Shown one piece after another: positions 1 to 8,789 of a stretch of DNA of 64,000 nt. Source of the DNA: Desulfarculaceae bacterium (GTDB lineage: Bacteria; Desulfobacterota; Desulfarculia; Desulfarculales; Desulfarculaceae); assembly GCA_020444545.1 (NCBI GenBank), contig JAHLKT010000002.1, forward strand, positions 62,001-126,000, read 5' to 3'. Under the pieces are notes generated by a model that had not been told where the DNA came from, did no database searches, and saw nothing but the letters and a program-made list of their open reading frames with translations. A program made the translations under genes and the position numbers. The number at the start of each line of letters is the position of its first letter. Position 1 is the first letter of the stretch.

Positions 1-539
1 AGGAGATCGCCGCCATGATCGCGCCCCTTCCCCTGTCGCTGGAGGTGACCAGCAACGACCCGGCTCAGATGATCGCCCAGGGGCGTGAGTTCGCGGCCCT
101 GGCCGAGAACATCAACATCAAGATCACCATCCACGGCCCCAACGGCGAGGACGACAACATCGCGGTGATTCACGAGCTGGAGACGGTGCATGACGTGCGG
201 GTCAACGCCACGGCCATGATGAGCGCGCAGCAGTGCCTCCTGGCCGCGCTGGCCGGGGCCACCTACGTGTCGCTGTTCGGCGGGCGGGTGAACAACATGG
301 GCTACGACGCCTCCGGCGAGATCGGACGCCTGCGCGAGGTGCTGGAGCTGCAAGGCCTGGAGAGCCAGATCATCATCGGCTCGGTGCGCGAGGTCAACAA
401 CGTCATCACCTGGCTGCACGCCGGGGCGCACATCGTCACCGTTACCCCGGATATCCTGGGCGGCATGCTGGTGCACCCCTACAGCAAGGAAACCGTCAAG
501 ATGTTCCTGGATGACGCCAAGAAATGCGAGACCTGCTGA
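1..539 (+). CDS. Transaldolase / fructose-6-phosphate aldolase family protein (5' truncated)
   Basis: The reading frame is open to the left edge (codons EIAA precede the first visible Met at 15), so the true start lies outside the window. The 174 visible residues match the small transaldolase (TalC/FSA, family 3) TIM barrel. The strand carrying the Schiff-base lysine is visible as NIKITIHGP (Lys36 counted from the visible Met), followed by NATAMMSAQQCLLAALAGA and YVSLFGGRVNN, which align with the family's T-x-A...Q-x-LL-A-AGA-x-YVSP-x-x-R pattern. Family enzymes transfer or cleave dihydroxyacetone units in the cytoplasm, but many deltaproteobacterial members are uncharacterised. The C-terminus is Cys-containing (KKCETC). 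An intrinsic terminator follows at 664. Family assignment is secure; substrate is not. Confidence 0.85.
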   Translation, partial: EIAAMIAPLPLSLEVTSNDPAQMIAQGREFAALAENINIKITIHGPNGEDDNIAVIHELETVHDVRVNATAMMSAQQCLLAALAGATYVSLFGGRVNNMGYDASGEIGRLREVLELQGLESQIIIGSVREVNNVITWLHAGAHIVTVTPDILGGMLVHPYSKETVKMFLDDAKKCETC

Positions 540-663
540 TTCGACGTTCCCGGAACGCCGCTGACGTTGTTGCCGGCGATGCTCAAGCCTCGACACGCCT
601 AGTCAGCGACGCCCAGCCGGCCCCCGGGGCTGTGCCGGATAGATAAAAAGAAAGAAATATGAG

Positions 664-694
664 CCCGGTCCTCCGCCAGGGGGGCCGGGTTTTG
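664..694 (+). terminator. Intrinsic terminator downstream of the transaldolase gene
   Basis: An 8-bp GC stem (CCCGGTCC paired with GGGCCGGG, one G-T wobble) is followed directly by TTTTGCTTT. It lies about 125 bp after the stop codon. A near-identical copy follows the next gene at 1267. The rest of 540-829 shows no ORF with coding signs. Confidence 0.8.
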
Positions 695-829
695 CTTTGG
701 GGAAGCCCATGAAAAAATTTTGGGCAGGTTGACCCGCTAAATTCTAGTGACCTAAGGTGATTGTCAATTGGCCTCGCCGTTTAACGGCCCTGCCCGCGGT
801 CCGCCCTTTGGGAATGAGGAGGTAGTCTT

Positions 830-1219
830 ATGAAAAAGCTGTTTCTCTTGTTAATTTGCGCCGGCTTTTGCTTGGTAGCCGGCCCGGCCCACGCCTATAC
901 GGTTTACAATCACGCCAGCCATTCCGTGTGCGTGATGACCCACCCGGTGCGCAGCATGGGTCACTGCAAATTTTTCGTGGACCCGCATTCCCACCACAAC
1001 GGGTCGCACGGCTCGGGTCTGGATGGCGCCTATTTCCAATTGTGGACCAACAACGGCAAGGTCATCAGCAGCACCACGGTGGAGGCGGATATCCCCAAAG
1101 GCGGGTTCGCACGGGTATATAACGACCGCGTGGAGGTTTGGAAGCATTGCGACCATTGCAAAAAGAGCAGGGACTTGATCGCTGGTTTTCCTCTTGAGAA
1201 GGGCGATCCTTTTGAATAG
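830..1219 (+). CDS. Small secreted His/Cys-rich protein of unknown function
   Basis: This 129-residue protein has a clear Sec signal peptide: KK, then a hydrophobic run, then AHA as the likely cleavage site near residue 22. The mature part is short and rich in His and Cys: an N-terminal NHASHSVC, a cluster DPHSHHNGSHGS, and a late KHCDHCKK with a CxxC. Such clusters suggest metal binding or disulfides in the periplasm, but I recognise no family. The start is supported by GAGGAGGT about 8 nt upstream of the ATG. It appears monocistronic, lying between two near-identical terminators (664 and 1267). Reality of the gene is well supported; function is unknown. Confidence 0.75.
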   Translation: MKKLFLLLICAGFCLVAGPAHAYTVYNHASHSVCVMTHPVRSMGHCKFFVDPHSHHNGSHGSGLDGAYFQLWTNNGKVISSTTVEADIPKGGFARVYNDRVEVWKHCDHCKKSRDLIAGFPLEKGDPFE

Positions 1220-1266
1220 GAGGCCTTGAGGCGGCAGCCTGAGCCGGCCAACCCGCCGCAAATTAA

Positions 1267-1297
1267 CCCGGTCCTCCCTGAGGGGGGCCGGGTTTTG
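1267..1297 (+). terminator. Intrinsic terminator downstream of the His/Cys-rich protein gene
   Basis: CCCGGTCC and GGGCCGGG form the same stem as the terminator at 664, followed by TTTTGCTTTGGGGG. The loop differs slightly, but the stem and the tail are conserved between the two copies. Confidence 0.8.
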
Positions 1298-1630
1298 CTT
1301 TGGGGGCTGAAGTTAAGCGAGAGGGGGGCGCCTACGGGAAAGCAGGTTGGGAAGGGTAAGCGGGGCGGTTCGGTGGCGCGATGGCCGCGCGCTTGGCGGC
1401 GGCGGGAGTATTGTGGCGGGCGGCCCCGCATCCGGTCAGAGCGGGCAGGTAGAGGAGGCTGCGGGATTCTGGGCAGGGCGGTATGTGATGTGAAGGACGG
1501 TGAAGAACCCGACGAGAAGGAGCGCATCCGGTAAGAGTGTCCCGCGCCCGTAACGGGGGTGCCAGACCGGACCGGCGCGAATTTTCTTTCCCTTAACTGC
1601 CTGCTTCTTTTTTTCTTTTATACTGTCGGC
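1298..1630. other. Intergenic stretch without a supported gene
   Basis: Between the terminator at 1267 and the minus-strand terminator at 1631 the sequence is GC-rich and purine-rich. Short open frames exist on both strands, but none has a ribosome binding site or a recognisable protein. I see no RNA gene or repeat here. Confidence 0.5.
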
Positions 1631-1662
1631 AATAAAAGGGGCCGCCCAACCGGGCAGCCCCT
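1631..1662 (-). terminator. Intrinsic terminator ending the 5628-1688 sugar-nucleotide operon
   Basis: On the minus strand GGGGCTGCCC and GGGCGGCCCC pair around a short GGTT loop (one mismatch), followed by TTTTATT. It lies about 25 bp after the stop codon of the FAD oxidoreductase gene. Confidence 0.8.
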
Positions 1663-1687
1663 CTCGCTATTGCAAACTTGGTTTTAC

Positions 1688-2974
1688 TTATTCCTGATTC
1701 AACTTGGCGGCCAGATCGCGGGCTCGCTCCAGGCACTGATCCATGTTCAGGTATTCGAAGGACCCGAAGCGGCCGCAGGTGTGGAGTCCCAGGCCGTCCA
1801 GCCAGTTGTAGACCCGCTCCCGGTTGCTCAGGTAGGCCAGGTCGTAGACCACGTAGGCGTACTTGATCTTCTGCACGTCGCTGGCGGTGACCTCGGCCGG
1901 GGTGATGCCGCAGAGACCGGCCACCTGCTCGGCCACCCGGCCTACCAGCTCGTCCTCGCCGGCGGCCAGGAGCTTGTCGCCCGGCGGCACGGTGATCTCG
2001 GCCACCAGGTGGGAGCTGCCTTGAGGCGCGTTGTGCGGGCTGAAGTAGCTCATGTAGCACACCCGGTGGGGCAGGATGGCCGGGTCCGGAATGTACACGG
2101 CGCTCTTGTCGCTCAGGCCCTCGTGGCCCACCCCCAGCATGACCAGGATGATGCTGTTGTACTGCAAGGCGTCGCAGGCTTGGCGGGCGTCGTCCGGCGC
2201 GCCCTGCAGGCAGGCGGCCAGGTTCATCACCGGGATGGTGGAGATGAGGCGGCGGCAGGCGTAGGTCTCGTTGCCGTCGCTAACCTCCCAGCCCGCACTG
2301 GTCTTTTTGATGCTCGTGGCCCGGAAACCGGTCTTGAGGTTAACCCCCTGGGCCAGGGCGTGGATCAGGGCCTCGATGCCCCCGCGCTGGGGATAGAGGA
2401 AGTTGAGCTGATGGGTGTAGCCCTCGGTCTCGATGCCGATGGCCGCCTTGACCACGTCGGCCGTGGGCGGGGAGGGGATGCGCTCCACCCAGTGCACCGA
2501 GATGTCCTTGGCCGCGCGCTTCCATATCTTGTCGTTGTAGGGGATCAGGTACTTGCCCGCCAGGCCCTCGCCGAAGCGGAAGCGGCACCACTCATCCAGG
2601 TTGGAGGGTTCGGCGTCGCTGCGCTCCAGAAAGCCCATGAGGCAATCGAAAATATCCTGTTTTTCCAGGGCGTAAAGGCCGTTTTCAAAGGGATATTTCA
2701 CGAAGCGGTCGCGGAACCATATCTGGTTGTTGCGCCGCTGCTCCAAGAGGTTGCCCTCCAGCCAGCCGGTGAGCTGGGCCAACAGTTCCGAGTCGCGCGA
2801 AAAGAGGATGTGCCCCCCGATGTCGTAGGTGAAGCCGTCCTTCACGAAGCTGCGGCACAGCCCGCCGGGGCGCTCCTTGGCCTCCAGCACCAGGCTCTCG
2901 TGGTCCAGATATTGGGCCAGGCTCAGGCCGGTGAGGCCGCCGCCCAGGATGATGGTTTCCACTTCCGTGGTCAT
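1688..2974 (-). CDS. FAD-dependent amine-oxidase-family oxidoreductase (UDP-galactopyranose mutase / protoporphyrinogen oxidase-like)
   Basis: A 428-residue protein with an N-terminal dinucleotide fold IILGGGLTGLSLAQYL, then ERPGGLCRSF and YDIGGHILF, the FAD-binding start typical of the amine oxidase / UGM / protoporphyrinogen oxidase superfamily. A C-terminal GLHTCGRFGSFEYLNMDQ segment matches the second FAD contact seen in UGM-like proteins. In polysaccharide clusters such proteins often isomerise or oxidise a nucleotide sugar. The gene overlaps the upstream nucleotidyltransferase by 4 bp (ATGA), placing it last in a four-gene operon. UGM proper is usually shorter, so the exact reaction is left open. 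Confidence 0.8.
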   Translation of the reverse strand: MTTEVETIILGGGLTGLSLAQYLDHESLVLEAKERPGGLCRSFVKDGFTYDIGGHILFSRDSELLAQLTGWLEGNLLEQRRNNQIWFRDRFVKYPFENGLYALEKQDIFDCLMGFLERSDAEPSNLDEWCRFRFGEGLAGKYLIPYNDKIWKRAAKDISVHWVERIPSPPTADVVKAAIGIETEGYTHQLNFLYPQRGGIEALIHALAQGVNLKTGFRATSIKKTSAGWEVSDGNETYACRRLISTIPVMNLAACLQGAPDDARQACDALQYNSIILVMLGVGHEGLSDKSAVYIPDPAILPHRVCYMSYFSPHNAPQGSSHLVAEITVPPGDKLLAAGEDELVGRVAEQVAGLCGITPAEVTASDVQKIKYAYVVYDLAYLSNRERVYNWLDGLGLHTCGRFGSFEYLNMDQCLERARDLAAKLNQE

Positions 2975-3681
2975 GCGGGGGATTGTCCTTCCTGCTCGAT
3001 GATGTGTTGCTCCAGCTCGGCCAGTCCGGTGGGCGAGCCGATCTCAAAGTAGGGGTGCTCCACCACGTAGGCGGCCAGCTGACCCGCTGAGGCCAGCTCG
3101 ACGAACACCTTCTCGATGGCATAGGGCTCGCCCGCGGGGATGCGCTCCAGCACCTCGCGGGAAAAGGCGCTCAGGCCGTAGTCGATGCAATCGTACTCCG
3201 GGCCGGGGGACCACTTGTCATAGGAGGCCACCATGCCGCCCTTGAGGCGCACGTTGGAGGGCTCCTTTTGCCCCTGGTTGCGCCACACCACCATGAGCCC
3301 CGGCGCGGCGGAGGCCAAAAAGCGCTGCCACACCGCGCGGTAGTCCAGGAGCAGATAGGAGTCGCCCCAGATCATGAAAAAGCGCTCCTCCAGCAAGGGG
3401 GCGGCCTTTTTCAGGCTGCCGCCGGTGCCCAGCAGGGTGGGGCCGTCTTCGCTGTATGCCACCTCCAGGCCCCAGCGGGAGCCGTCGCCCACAAAGGCGC
3501 GGATCTGTTCGCCGAAGTGGCCGATGCACAGCACTACCCGCTCCACGCCCTGCCCGGCCAGGAGCCTGAGCTGGTGGTCCATGAAGGGCCGCCCGGCCAC
3601 GGGCACCAGGGGCTTGGGGACCTCTTTGGTCAGGTCGCCCAGGCGGGTGCCCTGGCCCCCGGCTATGATCACCGCCTGCAC
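2971..3681 (-). CDS. Sugar-1-phosphate nucleotidyltransferase
   Basis: 236 residues with a GTG start. The signature IIAGGQGTRLGDLT...PKPLVPVAGRP is the diagnostic nucleotide-binding and catalytic loop of NDP-sugar pyrophosphorylases, and WGDSYLL supplies the metal-binding Asp. It catalyses NTP + sugar-1-phosphate to NDP-sugar + pyrophosphate in the cytoplasm. The length fits the short HddC/RmlA-like class without a hexapeptide domain. It is translationally coupled to the FAD protein and lies 6 bp after the epimerase gene, so it probably activates the sugar that those two enzymes modify. The sugar cannot be read from sequence. Confidence 0.88.
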   Translation of the reverse strand: MQAVIIAGGQGTRLGDLTKEVPKPLVPVAGRPFMDHQLRLLAGQGVERVVLCIGHFGEQIRAFVGDGSRWGLEVAYSEDGPTLLGTGGSLKKAAPLLEERFFMIWGDSYLLLDYRAVWQRFLASAAPGLMVVWRNQGQKEPSNVRLKGGMVASYDKWSPGPEYDCIDYGLSAFSREVLERIPAGEPYAIEKVFVELASAGQLAAYVVEHPYFEIGSPTGLAELEQHIIEQEGQSPA

Positions 3682-3687
3682 GGGCGC

Positions 3688-4629
3688 TTAGTCCCTATCC
3701 TCGGCCAGCATGGCCCGGATGGAGGCGGTGATGGCCTCGGCCGAGTTCATCTTGCTGTACCAGCCCAGGGCGTGAATCTTGTCCAGCACCAGGCGCACCT
3801 GGGGCACGTCGCCCTTCCAGCCCCGGTCGCCGCCGGTGTACTTGAGCTCCACGCCGCTCAGGCCCATCTCGGCGATCACGATCTTGGCGATGCTGGTCAC
3901 GTCCAAAACATCGTCCGTGGCCACGTTGAACACGTTCACCGTGTCGTCGGTTTCAGCCATGATGTAGAGCATGGCCCCGATCACGTCAGTCACGTGCACG
4001 TAGCTTTTTGCCTGGGTGCCATCGCCAAGTATTTCGAGCGATTGAGCATATTTCTTAAGTTTTCGGATGAAGTCGTATCCCACCCCATGGGTCTGGCGTC
4101 CGCCCACCACGTTGCCCATGCGCAGGATGTAGGCCTTCATGCCGTACTGGTGGGCAAAGGCGCTGATCAGCCCCTCTCCGGCCAGCTTGGAGGCCCCGTA
4201 AAAGCTGATGGGCATGAGCGGGCCGAAGTCCTCGGGGGTGGGGAAGGTGCCCACGTCGCCGTAGATACCGGAGCCCGAGGTGTAGAGAATCTCCTTGGCC
4301 CCGTTGAGGCGCATGGCTTCCAGCACGTTGTAGGTGAGAAGGGTGCCTTCGCGCAGGTCCAGGTCGGTCTCCAGCATGCCCCGGGCGATGTCCGGGTTGG
4401 AGGCGTAGTGGATCACCCGCTGGTGCCCGGCCATGGCTTGGCTCACCTGCTCCAGGTCGCCCAGCTCGCCCTTCACGAAGTTGAAGTTGGGGTGCTCCCG
4501 GTGCTCGGCCAAAAAGTCCAGCGAGCCGGAGGAGAGGTTGTCGTACACGGTGAGGGGGCCTTGCTCGATAATGGCGTCCACCATGTGGCTGCCGATGAAG
4601 CCGGCCCCGCCGGTGATGAAAGTGCGCAT
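3688..4629 (-). CDS. NAD-dependent sugar-nucleotide epimerase/dehydratase (extended SDR)
   Basis: 313 residues. The N-terminal FITGGAGFIGSHMVDAI is the GxxGxxG NAD-binding motif of extended SDRs. The catalytic triad is visible as Ser/Thr in YTSGSGIYGD and YGASK (Tyr-x3-Lys). It most resembles UDP-glucose 4-epimerase-like proteins acting on nucleotide sugars. An AAGGAT ribosome binding site precedes the ATG. It sits in the operon between the flippase-like gene and the nucleotidyltransferase, with gaps of only 6 bp. Substrate unknown. Confidence 0.88.
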   Translation of the reverse strand: MRTFITGGAGFIGSHMVDAIIEQGPLTVYDNLSSGSLDFLAEHREHPNFNFVKGELGDLEQVSQAMAGHQRVIHYASNPDIARGMLETDLDLREGTLLTYNVLEAMRLNGAKEILYTSGSGIYGDVGTFPTPEDFGPLMPISFYGASKLAGEGLISAFAHQYGMKAYILRMGNVVGGRQTHGVGYDFIRKLKKYAQSLEILGDGTQAKSYVHVTDVIGAMLYIMAETDDTVNVFNVATDDVLDVTSIAKIVIAEMGLSGVELKYTGGDRGWKGDVPQVRLVLDKIHALGWYSKMNSAEAITASIRAMLAEDRD

Positions 4630-4635
4630 ACGCGG

Positions 4636-5628
4636 TTATCCTTTTGGTTGGCGGCCCGGGGCCATTTGGCCGATCTGGCCGCGCAGGCTGCCCAGGGAGG
4701 AGCCGTAGGAGTGGAGGTAGCCGAGCCCCACCAGGCCGGGCAGATACATCATGGCGTTGATGAAAACAGAGTAGATCAAGGCGCTTGAGCTGTCCACGCC
4801 GAAGTAGCCCAGGCCCAGCACGCAGAAGTATTGCAAGGGGCCGATATTGCCGACGGTGCTGGGGATGGTCATGCCCACGAAGATGAAGCAGAGCACGAAC
4901 AGGGTCTGGGCGTAGCTTATCTCCAGGCCGAAGGCTTGGGCCAAAAGCCAGTAGGCCCCGCCCTCGATGAGATAAACCACCCAGCCCAGGGCGATGATGG
5001 CCGCCAGGCGTCCCGGGCTTTTGACCACCGCCAGGCCGTCCACAAAGGTGCTCAGCCAGCCTTCGGCCTTGGCCCGCACCCCGGGCCAGGGGGCCAGGCC
5101 GGCCAGCTTGACGATCCAGCCGGGGTGGCGCTGCAAAAAGAACAGCCCCAGCATCAGCCCCAGGCAGGCGGCCAGGCCGATGAGGGCCAACTTGTACAGC
5201 TCGCCGTGGCCGGTGTAGGCCACCGCCGCGCAGAGCAACACCAGCAGCGAGAGCAGCTCCAGCACCCGCTCCAAGAGGATGGTGGAGAGCACCGCCGTGG
5301 CCGGGATGTCCTCGCGGCGGCCGCAGATGTAGGCTCGCACCAGCTCGCCCAAACGGGCGGGGAGTAGCGCGTTGCCCGCGCAGCCCACGAAGGTGTAGCC
5401 CAGGGCCCCGCCCAGGCCCACCGGCTTGAGGCGGCCCAGGATGATGCGCCATTTCTGGGCCCGGGGGATGAACCCGGCCAGATACACCGCCACCACCGCG
5501 GGCAACAATGGCCAGTAAAGATCGCTCAGAGCCTGCCACAGACGGTCCGGCTCCACCTTCCTGAGCACCAGGTAGAGGAACAGGGCGGTCACGGCCAGGA
5601 GTATCAGCCGTTTGGCGAGGCTCTTCAT
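4636..5628 (-). CDS. Flippase-like / LPG synthase transmembrane domain protein
   Basis: 330 residues, almost entirely hydrophobic, with about eight predicted membrane helices. Hallmarks of the UPF0104 / AglD / MprF-N-terminal family are present: FIPRAQKWRIIL near residue 55, then NALLPARLGELVRAYICG and ILLERVLELLSLL. Family members act in the inner membrane with polyprenyl-linked sugars or lipid headgroups. It is first in the 5628-1688 operon and is divergent from the GT2 gene at 5773. A second paralogue with the same ARLGELVRAY motif lies at 8790-9827. Confidence 0.8.
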   Translation of the reverse strand: MKSLAKRLILLAVTALFLYLVLRKVEPDRLWQALSDLYWPLLPAVVAVYLAGFIPRAQKWRIILGRLKPVGLGGALGYTFVGCAGNALLPARLGELVRAYICGRREDIPATAVLSTILLERVLELLSLLVLLCAAVAYTGHGELYKLALIGLAACLGLMLGLFFLQRHPGWIVKLAGLAPWPGVRAKAEGWLSTFVDGLAVVKSPGRLAAIIALGWVVYLIEGGAYWLLAQAFGLEISYAQTLFVLCFIFVGMTIPSTVGNIGPLQYFCVLGLGYFGVDSSSALIYSVFINAMMYLPGLVGLGYLHSYGSSLGSLRGQIGQMAPGRQPKG

Positions 5629-5772
5629 GGCATATCCGGCGGCGGGTCGACTGGAGGTTAAGGCCAGGAGAACAGTTCCGTCAACCTATCAGAGGTATTG
5701 GGCTTTGGCAACCGGTCCGCCTGGCGCGGGGAGGCGGGATATGCTAAATGTTGGCCGTCGAAAGGAAGCTAC

Positions 5773-6450
5773 ATGAACCAAGAGCAGCCCCAAATCACCG
5801 TGGCCATGATCTCCATGAACGAGGAGGCGGCCGTGGGCAAGGTAATCGCCGATATCCAGGCGGCCGCGCCCGGCACGCACATCCTTTTGGTGGACTCCAG
5901 CAAGGACCGCACCCCGGAGATCGCCCAGGCGGCCGGGGCCGAGGTGATCCGCCAGTTCCCGCCCAAGGGCTACGGACCGGCCATGATGCGCGCCCTCACC
6001 TCGGCCCGGGGCCAGGTGGTGGTCACCCTAGACTGCGACGATACCTATCCCACGGACCGCATTCTGCCCATGGCCGAAGAAATACTCTTCGGCCGGGCCG
6101 ACCTGGTGGACGCCAGCCGCCTGGAAAAGAAACCCGAGGCCATGCCCTGGATCAACTTCCTGGCCAACTGGGGCTTCGCCTGGCTGGCCAGCATCCTTTT
6201 CCTACGCCGGGTCACGGACCTGCACTCGGGCATGAGGGCCTACCGCACCAGCCTGTTCGACGAGATGAGCTTTCAAGCCCAGGGCTCGGCCCTACCCGTG
6301 GAGCTGCTGCTCAAGCCCATGGCCAAGGGCAAGAAGGTCAAGGCGATCTTCATCCCTTATGACGAGCGCACCGGTGAGAGCACCCTGGATCCGCTGAAGA
6401 GCGCCTGGTGGACCCTGAAACGGATTCTCCGCGTCAGGTTTGGCTTTTAG
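5773..6450 (+). CDS. Family 2 glycosyltransferase
   Basis: The ATG at 5773 is preferred because AAAGGAAG lies just upstream; the frame extends further 5' without support. The 225-residue product begins ITVAMISMNEE and continues ILLVDSSKDRTPE, the GT-A nucleotide-sugar fold of DPM1/GT2 enzymes, with the metal-binding acidic motif LDCDDTYPTD. LHSGMRAYRTSLF is the acceptor-side motif of the polyprenyl-phosphate sugar transferase type. There are no C-terminal membrane helices, so it is probably a peripheral enzyme. It converges on the GT-C gene at 6447 with stop codons overlapping by 4 nt. Confidence 0.85.
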   Translation: MNQEQPQITVAMISMNEEAAVGKVIADIQAAAPGTHILLVDSSKDRTPEIAQAAGAEVIRQFPPKGYGPAMMRALTSARGQVVVTLDCDDTYPTDRILPMAEEILFGRADLVDASRLEKKPEAMPWINFLANWGFAWLASILFLRRVTDLHSGMRAYRTSLFDEMSFQAQGSALPVELLLKPMAKGKKVKAIFIPYDERTGESTLDPLKSAWWTLKRILRVRFGF

Positions 6451-8780
6451 TTAGATTCCCCTACAACCAGCGGCAAGAGTCCGGCCCAATACAAGGGCCG
6501 GGAGGCGTCGCGTGGCTGCACGATGAACAGCACCCAGCCGGGCAGGGGCTTCTCGCTGATGGCGTAGCCGGCCCGGTGGAGCGCCGCGCGGGCGGCCGGG
6601 GCCAGGGAGGCGCGCACCGCCAGGTGCAGCTCATGGCCTTGGGGCAATAGCTGGTCCTGGTTCAAATAGCGCGGCAGCCAGGCCGGGCGGTGGCGGGGAG
6701 AGCGGTCCACCCTGAGGCGGGCGGGCAGCCAGGCGGCCAGGCCTGGCTCGGCCCACACCGGCTGGCGGCCGGGCAGCATCTCGGCCAGGGCCGAGGCCGC
6801 CGCTCTGGGAGTGGCTTGGCGCCCCTCGCCCTGGCTCACCCCCACCAGCAGCTCGTTGAGGGCCCAGTCGCCAGAGGCCTCGCCGCTCTGGGCCAGGCGC
6901 AGATAGCGCAGCTCACGGGGCGCGAAGCGGATCTCCTGCCAGGGCGCGCGGCCGGAGATGGCCAGCTTGCCTCCGGTCCAGAAGAAGGGCAGATAGGGCC
7001 GGGCCTTGGCCAGCTCCTGCCAACTCTCGCCGTCCGCGCTGCCGCTGAGGGTCAGCTCGCGGGGCAGCAAGCGTGGCTCGCCCGGGAAGAGCATCAGCGA
7101 GCACACGCCCTCCTGCGCGCGGCCCAGGTCCAGGGTAATGCTTGCGCCCGGCTCTTGGGCCAGCACCAAGCGGGTGGCCGCGTCGCGGTCCCACAGGGCC
7201 TCGCCCCCGCCGGGCGCGACGCTCCAGCCCTGGGGGCTGAGCCCGGACACGCGCGGGGCGGGCGGCCGGAAGTCGTAGAACAGCCGCCAGCGGGGAGGCG
7301 CCTGCTCCTCGCGGCAAGCCGCCCCCACCGTGGCCAGGGCCTCGCGGGTCACGGCCGCGTTGTGCTCGCCCATCACCGCCAGGCCGTAGCGCGGGGCCCG
7401 GAGCAGGCGCCGCTTGTAGGGCGGGTAGCGCTCGTGGTCAAAGGGCAGGAGGATCACTTTTTCCTTGGCCAGGAAGGTGTTCTTCATGCCGGTCCAGTAA
7501 TCCACCACATAGGCGTAGCGCAGGCCGCGCTCTACCATGGCCTCGGTGAGCGAGGCCTGTTCGGCGGCCATGCCTTCGGCCGCGGCCCGCTGTTCGGGGT
7601 GGTTGAGCGGCGAGAAGGCCACGGCGGTGTAGAGGTTCATGCCCGCCACCAGGGCCAGGAGCAGCCAACCGGCCAGGGCCAGGGGGCCGCCTGCCCGGGT
7701 GAGCCGATCCCAAAGCAGGGCCACGGCCAGGGGCCAGATCAGATACAGGGCCAGCAAATAGCGAAAGGAGCCCGAATCCGCCCCGCCCACCGCGCAGAAC
7801 ACGTAGGCGATGCACAGGAAGGTGAGCAGCAGCACCTCGCCGCCGCCCGCCCCCTCCCAGCGCATGAGCCGCCGCCAAAGGTCCACCCCCCAGCGGGCCA
7901 AGGCCCACAGGGCGGCCAGCCCGGCGGCCGCGGCCAGGGCGGGCCCCAGGCCGGGCAGCACCCAGTCCTTCCTGAACCAGGACGCCCCCACCGTGGCCGG
8001 GAGCCCCTCGCGCACCAGGAAGTGCAAATTGGCCCAAAAGCCCGAGTGGGGCCGGGGCATCTCCATGTAGTGCAGGGTGCCGCCCTGGGTGAGCCAGTTG
8101 TGATAGAGGAGCGGCGAGGCCCCCACCAGTCCGGCCAGGGCCATGCCCCAGAAGCGCCAGCTTATGAGCAGGCGCGGCGCGCGGTAGAGCAGCAGCAGCA
8201 GGGTGGGGGGCAGGAAGTACACGAACAGGGGGTTGGTCCACACCCCCACCCCGGCGGTTAGGCCCCAGGCGATGAGCGCCCCGGCCTGACCCGATGCCAG
8301 AGGTCCGGCCTTGAGCAGGCGCACGGTGAGCCACAGGAGCAGCGCGCCCAGGGGCAGCATCTCCACGTGCAGGCCCCGGGCCACCACCGAGTAGGCCACC
8401 AGCATGTAGGGCCCCAGGGCCGAGAGCAGGGCGGCGGCCAGACCGGCCCGCTGGTTGATCAGTTCCTTGCCCAGGAGATAGAGCAGGGGCAAATAGGCCA
8501 GGGAGATCAGCGCGGCGGTGGCGTTCAAGACCCGGGGGGTGGCCCCGGCCAGGGCGAAGCTCCCGGCCGCCAGGATCGCCTCCAGGCTGCCGCCGTAGTG
8601 GTTGCCCCAGAACAGGGGCGTGAACTCGCCCTCAAGGGCGTGGCGGGCCATGAGCCCCACCACCGCGATGTCGCTGTCCAGATAGGGCCAGGCCAGGTAA
8701 GCCCCGCGCACCAGGGCCCCGGCCAGGAGCACCAACAGCAGGCGGATGGCCACTTGCCCGGCGCTCAGCTCCCCGCGCAC
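6447..8780 (-). CDS. GT-C membrane glycosyltransferase with C-terminal discoidin-like domain
   Basis: 777 residues, GTG start. The first ~480 residues carry about ten membrane helices. An early periplasmic acidic motif LDSDIAVVGLMARH is followed by FWGNHYGGSLEA, typical of PMT/ArnT-like GT-C enzymes that use polyprenyl-phosphate sugars. After a soluble segment (RYAYVVDYWTG, approximately 410-520), residues about 525-647 look like an F5/8 type C (discoidin) fold: ALWDRDAATR, ITLDLGRAQ, LTLSGSADGESW and LRYLRLAQSG. Such domains bind glycans or surfaces. The protein shares its N-terminal signature with the products of 9926-12205 and 13092-14966. It lies 9 bp after the flippase-like gene on the same strand. 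Confidence 0.82.
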   Translation of the reverse strand: MRGELSAGQVAIRLLLVLLAGALVRGAYLAWPYLDSDIAVVGLMARHALEGEFTPLFWGNHYGGSLEAILAAGSFALAGATPRVLNATAALISLAYLPLLYLLGKELINQRAGLAAALLSALGPYMLVAYSVVARGLHVEMLPLGALLLWLTVRLLKAGPLASGQAGALIAWGLTAGVGVWTNPLFVYFLPPTLLLLLYRAPRLLISWRFWGMALAGLVGASPLLYHNWLTQGGTLHYMEMPRPHSGFWANLHFLVREGLPATVGASWFRKDWVLPGLGPALAAAAGLAALWALARWGVDLWRRLMRWEGAGGGEVLLLTFLCIAYVFCAVGGADSGSFRYLLALYLIWPLAVALLWDRLTRAGGPLALAGWLLLALVAGMNLYTAVAFSPLNHPEQRAAAEGMAAEQASLTEAMVERGLRYAYVVDYWTGMKNTFLAKEKVILLPFDHERYPPYKRRLLRAPRYGLAVMGEHNAAVTREALATVGAACREEQAPPRWRLFYDFRPPAPRVSGLSPQGWSVAPGGGEALWDRDAATRLVLAQEPGASITLDLGRAQEGVCSLMLFPGEPRLLPRELTLSGSADGESWQELAKARPYLPFFWTGGKLAISGRAPWQEIRFAPRELRYLRLAQSGEASGDWALNELLVGVSQGEGRQATPRAAASALAEMLPGRQPVWAEPGLAAWLPARLRVDRSPRHRPAWLPRYLNQDQLLPQGHELHLAVRASLAPAARAALHRAGYAISEKPLPGWVLFIVQPRDASRPLYWAGLLPLVVGESN

Positions 8781-8789
8781 CCCGGCCCC

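Noticed and set aside
1688-2974. Firm call as UDP-galactopyranose mutase (glf)
   Set aside because: The FAD-binding pattern fits, but the length and middle region also fit other amine-oxidase-family proteins, so only the superfamily is claimed.
1559-3052. Long plus-strand open frame opposite the FAD oxidoreductase gene
   Set aside because: It is the antisense shadow of a GC-rich gene with a strong family match. Its translation is low-complexity Gly/Ala/Val/His and has no ribosome binding site.
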